64,000 nucleotides of DNA from assembly GCA_024234975.1 (NCBI GenBank), contig JACKNH010000011.1, forward strand, positions 62,001 through 126,000, given 5' to 3'. Every line of letters begins with the position of its first letter. Positions within the stretch are counted from its first letter, which is position 1. Shown one piece after another: positions 8,640 through 16,855 of this stretch. The notes under the pieces are model-generated. The model saw only the letters and a program-made list of their open reading frames with translations, was not told where the DNA came from and made no database searches. The stretch is from Gammaproteobacteria bacterium (lineage in GTDB: Bacteria; Pseudomonadota; Gammaproteobacteria; Ga0077536). A program made the translations under genes and the position numbers.

Positions 8640-9965
8640 ATGTTGTCGAACAATTCACTGAAATTGGCAGGTAGTGGTTTGGCCATGGTCGCAGGCATGG
8701 GGATGTGCCTGACGGCGTGGGCAGGCAACGGTAGTGGTGGCAGAGACCATCAGCAGGACAATGAACGACACGGGCACCATGGCGACCATGGGCGCCATCT
8801 CGGAAAGAACGACCCGGAGGTACAACTGGGGCCAAGACCGTTCTTTCTGTTGGGAAGCCTTGAGGAGGGTGATCTGAAGGACAAGCTGCTGCAATGCCAG
8901 TCAGGCCCGTTCTATCAGACGGATTTTTCCATCGGCCATCGCGGTGGTGGCACGTTGCAGTTTCCGGAGCATACGGCCGAGTCGCACGAGGCCGGCGCGC
9001 GAATGGGCGCAGGGATCATGGAATGTGATGTCACCTTCACCAGCGACGGTGAACTGGTTTGCCGCCATAGCGAATGCGATCTGCACACCACCACCAATAT
9101 CGTCGATACGCCCCTGAACAATAAATGTTCTGTGCCGTGGGCAGGTGCTGGTTCACAACCGCGTTGCTGCACCAGTGATCTGACGGTAGACGAGTTCAAA
9201 TCATTGCAAGGCAAGATGGATGCTTCCAATCCTGCTGCCGCGACGGCCGCAGGTTACCTGGGTGGGACGGCCGATTGGCGTACGGACCTGTACAACAGTC
9301 GCGGGATGCTGCTGACCCACAAGGAAAGTATTGATCTCATCAAATCGTTGGGTGGGCGCTTTACGCCGGAACTGAAGGGCGGAAATCCGCAGCGCATCGC
9401 GGCGATTTTCGGCAGCCAGGAAGCCTATGCCCAGAAGATGATCGATGAGTACAAGGAAGCCGGTATTCCTCCGGAGGACGTCTGGGCACAGAGCTTCAAC
9501 AAGGATGATGTGTTGTACTGGATTGCGCATGAGCCGGCATTCGGTCAGCAGGCGGTATTCCTTGATGACATCGATCCGACAGACGGCAACCCGGACAACG
9601 ATCTGCCGCCGACGCTTGATGAATTGCGTGATCTCAAATCTGCTGGTGTACAAGTGATTGCGCCGCCGATGTGGGCGCTGCTGACGGTCAATAATCGCGG
9701 TGAAATCGTTCCTTCGCAGTACGCGATGGACGCCCGAACCGCCGGCCTGGATATCATCACCTGGACCTTCGAGCGCTCTGACTTGCGCAAGGGCGCCGCC
9801 GGAGGCGGTTGGTATTATCGCTTCGACCCGAATGGCGTCGCAGTCAAGACTGATGGCGATATGTACAAGGCCCTCGATGTGCTGGCCAAGGACGTTGGCA
9901 TTCTTGGCATCTTTTCCGACTGGTCAGCAACCGTCACCTATTATGCGAATTGCATGGATCTCTGA
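8640..9965 (+). CDS. Exported glycerophosphodiester phosphodiesterase family protein
   Basis: A 441-residue protein with a strong AGGAGGGT ribosome site and a signal peptide (residues 1-28). A His/Asp-rich stretch (about 30-58, including HGHHGDHGRH) precedes the GDPD TIM-barrel domain. The GDPD signature is present: HRGGG at about 100, then MECDVTFTSDGELVCRH (E128, D130, H143), with HS in place of the usual HD at the end of the motif. Known: GDPD enzymes hydrolyse glycerophosphodiesters to sn-glycerol-3-phosphate and an alcohol. The signal peptide places it in the periplasm or outside. Divergent from an exported metallophosphoesterase; both may scavenge phosphate (inference). Confidence 0.85.
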   Translation: MLSNNSLKLAGSGLAMVAGMGMCLTAWAGNGSGGRDHQQDNERHGHHGDHGRHLGKNDPEVQLGPRPFFLLGSLEEGDLKDKLLQCQSGPFYQTDFSIGHRGGGTLQFPEHTAESHEAGARMGAGIMECDVTFTSDGELVCRHSECDLHTTTNIVDTPLNNKCSVPWAGAGSQPRCCTSDLTVDEFKSLQGKMDASNPAAATAAGYLGGTADWRTDLYNSRGMLLTHKESIDLIKSLGGRFTPELKGGNPQRIAAIFGSQEAYAQKMIDEYKEAGIPPEDVWAQSFNKDDVLYWIAHEPAFGQQAVFLDDIDPTDGNPDNDLPPTLDELRDLKSAGVQVIAPPMWALLTVNNRGEIVPSQYAMDARTAGLDIITWTFERSDLRKGAAGGGWYYRFDPNGVAVKTDGDMYKALDVLAKDVGILGIFSDWSATVTYYANCMDL

Positions 9966-10016
9966 TTTGCCGGGCCGAGCCCCGTCGCCATAAATAGTCC
10001 GCAGTTTTCAAGTTGC

Positions 10017-10052
10017 CCTCGTCGGTCGGCCTTCCGACGGGGGTATTTTTTT
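10017..10052 (+). terminator. Rho-independent terminator after the GDPD gene
   Basis: Stem CCTCGTCGG / CCGACGGGG around an 8-base loop, followed by TATTTTTTT on the plus strand. It lies about 50 bases after the GDPD stop. Confidence 0.8.
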
Positions 10053-10053
10053 C

Positions 10054-10122
10054 CGCCATCCCGGACACCACGCAGCCCCTCTTTTCTCGTCATCCCGGAC
10101 ACCACGCAGCCCCACTTTTTTT
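10054..10122 (+). repeat. Two partial tandem copies of a dispersed repeat end
   Basis: Units starting at 10054 and 10088 share the core CATCCCGGACACCACGCAGC and end in T-rich tails. They match the left end of the fuller element starting at 10123, giving a period of 34-35 bases. They look like truncated copies of that element's end. Confidence 0.75.
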
Positions 10123-10229
10123 CGTCATCCCGGACACCGCGCAGCGGTGAGCCGGGATCCATCGGGCCTCTCTCCAAGCCACATGGATTCCGGCTCGCGC
10201 CCCCTTCGCAGGCCCGTCCGGAATGACGG
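10123..10229 (+). repeat. Palindromic dispersed repeat element (REP/MITE-like)
   Basis: The left arm begins CGTCATCCCGGACACCGCGC and continues GTGAGCCGGGATCCAT. The right arm is its imperfect reverse complement (ATGGATTCCGGCTCGC, ending GTCCGGAATGACG). The whole can fold into a long hairpin of about 105 bases. No coding capacity. Such palindromes are usually scattered between genes of a genome; only this cluster was seen in the window. Confidence 0.7.
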
Positions 10230-10411
10230 AGCAGTAAGATGCAGCCCGTGCGGATTTCCCCGGCGTTGGGTGAGGCACAATCTTGTTGTACTAACTGATC
10301 CATGCCAATCACGGGGCCGCGCTTCGTCCACGGGTAGATGACCGCGCGGTGCCAAACCGCTATTCTGCGGTCATCCCGAAAATCGAATTGTCGTATTCGC
10401 CGCGACCTGCC

Positions 10412-11389
10412 ATGTCTCAGCCAGAAAACTCCGCTGTGCGGGAAACCGCCGGGTCACACATGGTGACCTCGATTCCGCGCGCCACACCACAGACAAGAGT
10501 CAGTGAAGTCATTGCGCAATTACGTGGCCGGAAATACGAATGCGCCGATACGATTTTCGTTGTCGACGATACGGAACACCTGCTCGGCGTGGTCCGCATC
10601 AACGACTTGCTGGCCGACGGTGAACACTGCCTGGGTGACATCATGGAGGAGGAGCATCAGGCCGTGCGGACGGATGATGACCAGGAGCAGATCGCCATGC
10701 TGGCGATTGACCTCAACATGATTGTCGTGCCGGTGGTTGACGCCTCCGAGAAACTCATCGGCGCCGTGCCACCTGAAGCGCTGTTCCGCATACTGCGCGA
10801 TGAGCACATGGAGGACTTGCAGCGTCTTGCCGGTATCGCGCTGCATGCCGAAGGGCCGGAGGTGGCGCTGAACGCGCCGTTGTCCGACCGCTTCCTGCGC
10901 CGACTGCCATGGCTGGTATTCGGTCTGGTCGCCTCGTCGCTGATCACCTTCGTCATGGCCCGTTTCGAGGAGACGCTTTCGGCCAACGTCGCCGTCGCAT
11001 TTTTCGTCCCCGCGCTGGTGTATATCGCCGGCGCGATTGGCACCCAGGCGGTATCAGTCGCCGTGCGTGGGCTGGTGGATGAAGACTTGCGAATCGCGAG
11101 ACTCCTGCGCGACGAATTGCTGATCGGTATCGCCATCGGTACCACGCTCGGCGTTATTTCGGCGGCGGCTGTGCACTTGACCTTCGGTGACCATGTGTTG
11201 GCGTTGGCGGTGGGTCTGGCGGTGCTGGGTGGAGGCGCGGTATCGGCGGTGGTCGGGTTCGGGCTGCCGTGGCTGTTTCGCCAGTTCGGTTTTGATCCTG
11301 CGCTGGGCAGCGGGCCTATCTGCACCATCATCCAGGATGTATCCAGCCTGTTCATCTACTTCGTGCTGGTGACGCTGTTGGTCGTTTGA
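10412..11389 (+). CDS. MgtE-type divalent cation (magnesium) transporter with CBS pair
   Basis: A 325-residue protein from the ATG at 10412; a GTG at 10349 in the same frame would add 21 residues and neither start has a strong ribosome site. The N-terminal half is a tandem CBS domain (IFVVDDTEHLLGVVRIND, then MIVVPVVDASEKLIGAV). The C-terminal half has about five membrane helices with GAIGTQAVSVAVRGL and PICTIIQDVSSLFIYF, equivalent to the conserved GNAGTQ and late membrane aspartate of MgtE. The N-terminal MgtE_N domain of the longer members is missing. Predicted inner-membrane Mg2+ channel gated by its CBS domains. No Mg-sensing riboswitch was recognised upstream. Confidence 0.85.
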   Translation: MSQPENSAVRETAGSHMVTSIPRATPQTRVSEVIAQLRGRKYECADTIFVVDDTEHLLGVVRINDLLADGEHCLGDIMEEEHQAVRTDDDQEQIAMLAIDLNMIVVPVVDASEKLIGAVPPEALFRILRDEHMEDLQRLAGIALHAEGPEVALNAPLSDRFLRRLPWLVFGLVASSLITFVMARFEETLSANVAVAFFVPALVYIAGAIGTQAVSVAVRGLVDEDLRIARLLRDELLIGIAIGTTLGVISAAAVHLTFGDHVLALAVGLAVLGGGAVSAVVGFGLPWLFRQFGFDPALGSGPICTIIQDVSSLFIYFVLVTLLVV

Positions 11390-11411
11390 TGGACTCGGAA
11401 GGGGGAGCGGG

Positions 11412-12848
11412 ATGCGCATAATAAAACGAATGGCTGCGGCTGCCGCAGTCACGGTTGTCTTGCAGGTCGCTCACGCGCAGGACGGGACGCCGGCTTTGAG
11501 CGGGCTTGCCGCCTACGCCAAACGCATCGGCGAAACGCCGCGCAATGTCGCCGCCGCCGCTGCCGCCACGCGCGGGCTGAACCTGTGCAGTGGCCGTTGG
11601 CAGGGCGGACTTACCGACGAAATCATCGAACGAGACCTGAACGGGCGGGATCCTTCGCTTGGCAGCATTCCGAATGACTTCGTCACCGGGATCGACGAAA
11701 TCGCACGCACGGTCTCCGTTACCTATGACGCGGACATGCCACCGCGGCACGTTGTCTGGCGGCCGGTGTTGGGTTGCGTGCAATTGCCGATCGGCGCGCC
11801 AATGGACGCCGCGCAATATCTGCCGCGAATCGATGTCGCTATCACGCCGCCGAACTTTGATGACCAGCCCTGGCCGATGGGTGATCGCAAGGCGACGGCG
11901 CGATTACCGCGTGGCCAACGCAAGGCGCTGGCGGATGTCGTGGATGCGGCATTCGATGGTACGACGTATGGCGGCGCCTCGTGGGCGGTGCTGGTGGTTG
12001 CCGACGGCAAAATCGTTGCCGAAAAATATGCTCGTGGCTTCGATATGCATATGGGTTCGCAGACCCACTCGGCTGCAAAGAGCTTCGCCGCCAGCGTGGT
12101 GGGCATCGCCAGTGGTCAGGGGCTGATCGACATTCACCAGCCCGGCCCGCTCACCGCCTGGCGCAAGCCCGGCGACCCGCGTGGTGCCATCACGCTCGAG
12201 CACTTGTTGCGCATGTCCAGCGGTTTGTATACCCAGGGCCATGGCAGCCCCTTGCAGAAGATTTACGCTCAGGGCGGAACGGTCGCCGACCTGGCGGCAA
12301 CCAATGTGCTGGACAGCCAGCCGGGGACGCACTTTGTCTACAGCCCGCCGGATACCATGCTGGCGGTCAGGGCAGTACGCGAAGCAATACACGACGACCA
12401 GCGCTTTCTGCAATTCCCTTTTCGCGAGTTGTACTGGCGCATCGGCATGACGCGCACCTCGACGAACAGTGAATGGAATGGCGACTTCCTGATGTCGGGT
12501 CAGACCTGGAGCAGCGCACGTGACTTTGCCCGTTTCGGCCTGCTGTATCTGAACGACGGCGTGTGGCAGGGCGAACGGATTCTGCCGCAAGGGTGGGTCG
12601 ACTACGTGACCACCAGAGGACCTGCGCAACCGCCGCGCCCGCCGTACTACGGTGCGCAGTTCTGGTTGTACGGCGGTATGGCCGGTCTGCCGGACGATGC
12701 CTTCAGCCCCAGTGGCGGTCAGGGTCACTACGCGATGGTCATACGTTCACGCAATGTCGTTATCGTGCGACGCGGCTTCGATCTGCCGGGTGAAAACTTC
12801 GATATCACCCGATTCTGCGCCGACGTGCTGTCCGTACTGAAGCGTTGA
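11412..12848 (+). CDS. Exported serine hydrolase, beta-lactamase/class C family
   Basis: A 478-residue protein with a GGGGGAG ribosome site and a signal peptide (about 1-23, cleavage near AHA). It has an N-terminal extension (about 25-170) and a beta-lactamase-like fold with THSAAKSF, giving the nucleophile S220 and K223 of the SxxK motif. VYSPPDT lies at the place of the class C YxN motif, and GGQGHY at the place of the KTG/HxG motif. Known: this superfamily covers esterases, D-amino peptidases and PBP-like proteins; resistance activity cannot be inferred. It starts 22 bases after the MgtE-like gene. Confidence 0.85.
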   Translation: MRIIKRMAAAAAVTVVLQVAHAQDGTPALSGLAAYAKRIGETPRNVAAAAAATRGLNLCSGRWQGGLTDEIIERDLNGRDPSLGSIPNDFVTGIDEIARTVSVTYDADMPPRHVVWRPVLGCVQLPIGAPMDAAQYLPRIDVAITPPNFDDQPWPMGDRKATARLPRGQRKALADVVDAAFDGTTYGGASWAVLVVADGKIVAEKYARGFDMHMGSQTHSAAKSFAASVVGIASGQGLIDIHQPGPLTAWRKPGDPRGAITLEHLLRMSSGLYTQGHGSPLQKIYAQGGTVADLAATNVLDSQPGTHFVYSPPDTMLAVRAVREAIHDDQRFLQFPFRELYWRIGMTRTSTNSEWNGDFLMSGQTWSSARDFARFGLLYLNDGVWQGERILPQGWVDYVTTRGPAQPPRPPYYGAQFWLYGGMAGLPDDAFSPSGGQGHYAMVIRSRNVVIVRRGFDLPGENFDITRFCADVLSVLKR

Positions 12849-13006
12849 TGAAAAGCAGTTATTGCTGACGGCAGACCCGGCTGGATCTTACCGGTCAGCC
12901 ATTTCACCGGGGGTGACGCTCCCATGGAATGGATGCGGCGTTTTTGCGTTTAATCACAGCGCGGTTCATTATTGCCCAACGCAATCCACGACGACTATTC
13001 GACGCC

Positions 13007-13738
13007 ATGTCACGCGCGGCAAAACCTTCCGATAAGAAGAATTCGAACGAGTCCAAGGAGCGCATTCACGGCAGCATCGCGCGCCAGCTCGGCGTTGCAA
13101 TCGTCTCGGGCAAGCTCAAGCCCGGCGACACGCTGGACAATGAAATCGATTCCAGTGAGCAGCTTGAAGTGTCCCGCACGGCTTACCGCGAAGCGGTGCG
13201 GATTCTGGCCGCCAAGGGGCTTGTTGCCAGCCGTCCCAAGTTGGGCACCAGAATCAACGACAGGAGCAACTGGCAGTTGCTCGATCCGGATGTGTTGTCG
13301 TGGTTTTTCGAAAGCCAGCCCAGCCAGGATTTTATTGTCGGCTTGTTTGAGCTGCGGATGATTATCGAACCTGCCGCCGCTGCGTTTGCGGCGGAACGCC
13401 GGACGCAGGCAGATCTCGCGGTGATGCGCGAGGCGCTGCTGAACATGGAGCGGTTCGGGCTTGCGGATGCGGAAGGGCAGAGTGCCGACCGGGATTTCCA
13501 TGACGCCATTCTCGCCGCTACCCGAAACCCGGTGCTGGTATCGCTGACCAGCAGTATCGGCGCCGCGGTACGTTGGACGACCATTTTCAAACAGCGCAAA
13601 CGCAAGCTTCCGCGCAACCCATTGGTTGATCACTGGCGCGTGTTCGATGCCATTGCCGCCGGTGGCGCTGACGCCGCGCGGGCAGCGATGGAGGAACTCG
13701 TCACCCTTGCGCTGGAAGATACCCGCCGCGCGATGTAG
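13007..13738 (+). CDS. GntR/FadR-family transcriptional regulator with FCD domain
   Basis: A 243-residue protein from the ATG at 13007 (MSRAAKPSD); the frame is open further upstream but that part does not fit the family. It has an N-terminal winged helix (EQLEVSRTAYREAVRILAAK, then KLGTRI) and a C-terminal FCD ligand-binding domain (about 90-235, with LFELRMIIEPAAAAFAA and a later DRDFHDAILAATRNP bearing the metal-binding Asp/His pattern). Known: this subfamily mostly controls uptake and use of sugar acids and other organic acids. The nearest candidate target is the TonB-dependent receptor to its right, which has inverted repeats upstream. Confidence 0.88.
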   Translation: MSRAAKPSDKKNSNESKERIHGSIARQLGVAIVSGKLKPGDTLDNEIDSSEQLEVSRTAYREAVRILAAKGLVASRPKLGTRINDRSNWQLLDPDVLSWFFESQPSQDFIVGLFELRMIIEPAAAAFAAERRTQADLAVMREALLNMERFGLADAEGQSADRDFHDAILAATRNPVLVSLTSSIGAAVRWTTIFKQRKRKLPRNPLVDHWRVFDAIAAGGADAARAAMEELVTLALEDTRRAM

Positions 13739-13928
13739 CCGGGCTACTGCTCGCGGCGGGGCCTTGCAGGTTTTCGAGCGCATCGAACCTACCCGACCGG
13801 CACGTCCCCCGGTGTCTGGCTCGAGCTAGCTGCATCAATTCCTGTCTTTCAGAAAACTCAAACAAAACTGGATGAATCCTGGCTGAAAAACGCCGGGTGG
13901 GGCAAATCCATGCAGAACAATCGAGGGA

Positions 13929-13959
13929 CAAAAAAAAATGGAGGGCCGAAGCCCTCCAT
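13929..13959 (-). terminator. Rho-independent terminator of the TonB-dependent receptor gene
   Basis: Perfect 9-bp stem (13938-13946 with 13951-13959) closing a CGAA/TTCG tetraloop. On the minus strand it is followed by a run of eight Ts. It lies 27 bases after the receptor stop. Confidence 0.92.
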
Positions 13960-13986
13960 TCAACGTACCACGATACTGAACAACTA

Positions 13987-16530
13987 TCAGAAGCGGGCTT
14001 TCAGCGTAATGCCGTATTCACGCGGACGGTCGACAGTTGCGAAGTCGAACTGCCAGATACCGTGCATGAAACCCGAGTTGAAGTTGTAGGTGTCGGTGAT
14101 GTTGTTCGCCCACACGCTGATTTCGTAGTTGTCGTCGCTCGGCGTCCAGATCAGGCGCGCATTGTGCTGCCAGTTGTCGCCTGCTTCGGTCTCGTTCTGC
14201 AGACCCTGGAAGTCCTGGCGCAGTTCCAGCGTGGATGCACGCCAGTAGCCGCTCCAGTAGTTTGCCTGCCAACGGGCCAACAGCGAGCCACCGAACACGT
14301 TATCCCACTCGTACTGGGCACTGAACATCAAGGTGCGCTTCGGAGCACGGGCAAACGCGGAGTCGATCGGCAGCGGAGCGCCCGGGTTGATGCTGATGTA
14401 CTTGGTCTTCAGCAAGCCGATGTTCGAATTCAGCGTCAGCCGGTCGATCGGCAACCAGGTGAACTCGAACTCGATGCCCTCGGCGCGGCCGTCTGCGGTG
14501 TTCTGCAGAACCAGCTCGGTCGCTTCCTGGCCAGTGACGCGGTCGATGACGGTACCCAGGTACTGAATACCGTTCCAGTCGGTACGAAAAGCCGTGACGT
14601 TAGCACGCAGGCTGCCGTCCAACAGGTCGGCGCGAACGCCGATTTCCCAGTTCTCGATACGTTCCGGATCGTACTGGATGCTGATCGGACCCAGGTTGTC
14701 TTCGTACTGCGAGATACCACCCGAGTTGAAGCCTTCGCTGTAGCCACCGTAGACCATGATATCGCGGCTGATGTCATAGGTCGTGGCGAAACGCCAGGTG
14801 TTGGCGGTGAAGCTCAGCGGGTCGCGTACGTCGACCGGGCCACCGACCGCCATCGCGCGGCTGGCAAACAACGTGTCGAGCTGGATCGGACGGGCTTCGG
14901 TCAGACCGGCTGCGATGTTCTGAGCCAACTTGGCCGGCGTCATACGAATCGCCGTATTGTCCTGCTTGTGATGACGGTAGCCGGCAGTCACATCCCAGGC
15001 ATCGGTGATGTTGAAGGTCAGTTCGCCGAAGAACGCGTCGCCCTTCTGCTGCTGGCCATTCAGACGGTCCGAGGTGACACCGCCGCCGGGGCCGGCGAAG
15101 GCGCCGATCCAGCCGTTGCCACCCGCCCAGTCACAGGGATACGGCCAGTCTGCCGCGGTGGTGTTGCCGGTGATCGGTACACCCAGCCAGTTGTTCTGCC
15201 CCGTGAAGTCACGACCAACATCGGCCGGCGAACGTTGGCAGGCCGGGCTGGCCAGCACATCTGCATAATCCAGGGTCTGAATGGTGCCGGAGTTGGGCGC
15301 TGCCAGCGTCCAGTCCTGCATCGTCCATTCGACGCTGCGGTTGCGCAGTTCCTGCTTCCAATGGTAGTAGCCGAGGGTGTAGGTCAGGCGCTGATCAAAG
15401 AAGTCGCCGGTGATTTGAACTTCGTGACTCTGCAGGTCCAGGCGCGAAGTGTCGTAGTTGACGAAGAAGTTGTACGCCGAACCGCCCCAGTCGTTGTAAA
15501 TCGATGCGTCGACCGAGCTATCACCGAACATGTATTTGATGTGGTGATTCTCGTAGAAGTCCCAGTCTGCATGGAACGTTGTCTGGCGCAGGTACTGTTC
15601 GTTAGGCGAGGTTGATGCGGACCAGCTTTCGTATTCGCCCAGCATGCCGCCCGGATAGCCTGCCACTGAAGACATCGGGTTGAAGCCAACGCCGCCGGCA
15701 GCAAGGCTGGCGATGTCGTGAGCTTCGGCGATACCTACCTGGTAACCATGGAAGTAAGCGACGTTGAAGTCGATACGGGCCTGTACACGGGCCTGGCGGC
15801 CAACCTGGTCATCACGCTGATGAATCAGGCGGAAGGACAAGGTGTCGGTCGGTTCCCAAAGGATATCGCCACGCATCGTGGTGCTATCCATCTTGCCGCC
15901 TTTTTCACCTGTCGTCAGGCTCTTGACCCAGCCACCTTCGGAGTATTTGCCGAGGGTCCACTTGGTCTTCAATGTATCGGTGATCGGCAGATCGATGGAT
16001 GCCATGACATCACGGCGTTCGAGGTTGCCGATGCCAAGGTTGACGCTGACGCCGAATTCATCGGCTGGCGCCTTGGAATGGATATGGATCGAGCCGCCGG
16101 TGGAATCGCGGCCGTACAACGTGCCCTGCGGCCCACGCAGAACTTCGATGCGATCAAGGTCAACGAATTCACGCGTCAGCAAACCGTTGTTGGAAACCTG
16201 CCAGATGCCATCGAGATACACACCGACATTCGGAATGCCGCGCATGTAGAACAGACCGCTGGTGGTACCGCCGTTGCCGCCGGCGATGAGCACGTTCGGG
16301 ACAACACCGGTCAAGTCTTCGACGTTTTCGATGTTCTGGTGCTCAAGGGATTCCGCGGTGATCGCGGTGACGGCGAGAGGAACATCCTGCACGTCTGTAG
16401 CGTGGCGCGTGGCGGTAATAATGACTTCTTCGAGGCCGGATGCATTCTGCGCGGATGCGGTTCCGACGCTGAAACCTGCTTGAACGGCAATTGCGGACAA
16501 GACCGCAAGCCTCATTTTGGAAAGCTTCAT
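13987..16530 (-). CDS. TonB-dependent outer-membrane receptor
   Basis: An 847-residue protein with an AGGGGGAG ribosome site and a signal peptide (1-27, cleavage after ASA). A TonB box region (LEEVIITATRH) precedes the plug domain (about 40-170, with RIEVLRGPQGTLYGRDSTGG), followed by a beta-barrel ending in YGITLKARF with a terminal phenylalanine. The plug segment FYMRGIPNVGVYLDGIW is shorter than usual, where longer members carry an insertion between RGI and GVYxDG. Known: active import of ligands such as siderophores, vitamins or glycans using TonB energy. The substrate cannot be read here. It has its own terminator and an upstream region with two inverted repeats. Confidence 0.93.
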   Translation of the reverse strand: MKLSKMRLAVLSAIAVQAGFSVGTASAQNASGLEEVIITATRHATDVQDVPLAVTAITAESLEHQNIENVEDLTGVVPNVLIAGGNGGTTSGLFYMRGIPNVGVYLDGIWQVSNNGLLTREFVDLDRIEVLRGPQGTLYGRDSTGGSIHIHSKAPADEFGVSVNLGIGNLERRDVMASIDLPITDTLKTKWTLGKYSEGGWVKSLTTGEKGGKMDSTTMRGDILWEPTDTLSFRLIHQRDDQVGRQARVQARIDFNVAYFHGYQVGIAEAHDIASLAAGGVGFNPMSSVAGYPGGMLGEYESWSASTSPNEQYLRQTTFHADWDFYENHHIKYMFGDSSVDASIYNDWGGSAYNFFVNYDTSRLDLQSHEVQITGDFFDQRLTYTLGYYHWKQELRNRSVEWTMQDWTLAAPNSGTIQTLDYADVLASPACQRSPADVGRDFTGQNNWLGVPITGNTTAADWPYPCDWAGGNGWIGAFAGPGGGVTSDRLNGQQQKGDAFFGELTFNITDAWDVTAGYRHHKQDNTAIRMTPAKLAQNIAAGLTEARPIQLDTLFASRAMAVGGPVDVRDPLSFTANTWRFATTYDISRDIMVYGGYSEGFNSGGISQYEDNLGPISIQYDPERIENWEIGVRADLLDGSLRANVTAFRTDWNGIQYLGTVIDRVTGQEATELVLQNTADGRAEGIEFEFTWLPIDRLTLNSNIGLLKTKYISINPGAPLPIDSAFARAPKRTLMFSAQYEWDNVFGGSLLARWQANYWSGYWRASTLELRQDFQGLQNETEAGDNWQHNARLIWTPSDDNYEISVWANNITDTYNFNSGFMHGIWQFDFATVDRPREYGITLKARF

Positions 16531-16582
16531 GTACTCCCCCTAATAAGTGGAATGAATAACAAGGTTGCCCTGTTGTCCGCCG

Positions 16583-16599
16583 AATCACGCGACGTGATT
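16583..16599. promoter_or_regulatory. Perfect palindrome, candidate operator of the receptor gene
   Basis: AATCACG-CGA-CGTGATT, two perfect 7-base arms with a 3-base centre, 53-69 bases upstream of the receptor start codon. Size and position fit an operator for a dimeric regulator. The regulator is not known; the GntR/FadR gene at 13007 is a candidate by proximity only. Confidence 0.5.
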
Positions 16600-16610
16600 T
16601 TTAAGACAAT

Positions 16611-16641
16611 TTGCCTACCCCATGACCGAACTTTTAGGCAA
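16611..16641. promoter_or_regulatory. Second inverted repeat upstream of the receptor gene
   Basis: TTGCCTA (16611-16617) and TAGGCAA (16635-16641) are perfect inverted 7-mers separated by 17 bases. It lies just upstream of the 16583 palindrome. It could be an operator pair or an activator site. Confidence 0.35.
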
Positions 16642-16855
16642 TTGCAAAACAACGCGACCCTTTTTAACGATTCACTTAACAACAGTCAACAGGGGAATCC
16701 ATTAGTTTTGACGTGGGAATACGGCGACCAAGTGTGGGAAAGTCGTTTGTGGGAGATTTACAACAAAGGCGCTTGTCGCACGACTTGAAACGGAAGCGCG
16801 ACAACTGTCTGGCATGCGGTGGTGCAGCAACTTCAGATGAAAACCTTCCGCCGTG

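Larger units (their letters stand above)
9966..10411. other. Intergenic region with terminator and repeat elements
   Basis: No gene is supported in these 446 bases unless the MgtE-like gene starts at the GTG at 10349. It contains the terminator of the GDPD gene and the repeat elements listed separately. Small open frames on both strands here come from the palindromic repeats. Confidence 0.6.
16531..16855. other. Upstream region of the receptor gene
   Basis: No gene is seen in these 325 bases between the receptor start and the end of the next minus-strand gene. It contains the receptor ribosome site, two inverted repeats (16583-16599 and 16611-16641) and presumably the promoter. A TTGTCT hexamer on the minus strand just upstream of the first palindrome could be part of a -35 element. 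Confidence 0.55.

Noticed and set aside
10054..10160. Regularly spaced repeats that might be a CRISPR array
   Set aside because: The spacers are only short T-rich tails, the period is about 34 bases with two to three units, and the sequence is the end of a palindromic repeat.
10230..10411. A magnesium-sensing riboswitch ahead of the MgtE-like gene
   Set aside because: No conserved M-box helices were recognisable; the upstream DNA is repeat-derived.
13897..15615. A 572-codon plus-strand open frame opposite the TonB-dependent receptor
   Set aside because: Its codons mirror the receptor gene and the product is low-complexity with no domain.
15718..16788. A 356-codon plus-strand open frame opposite the receptor N-terminal half
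   Set aside because: Antisense to the signal peptide and plug domain of a certain gene; no ribosome site and no family match.
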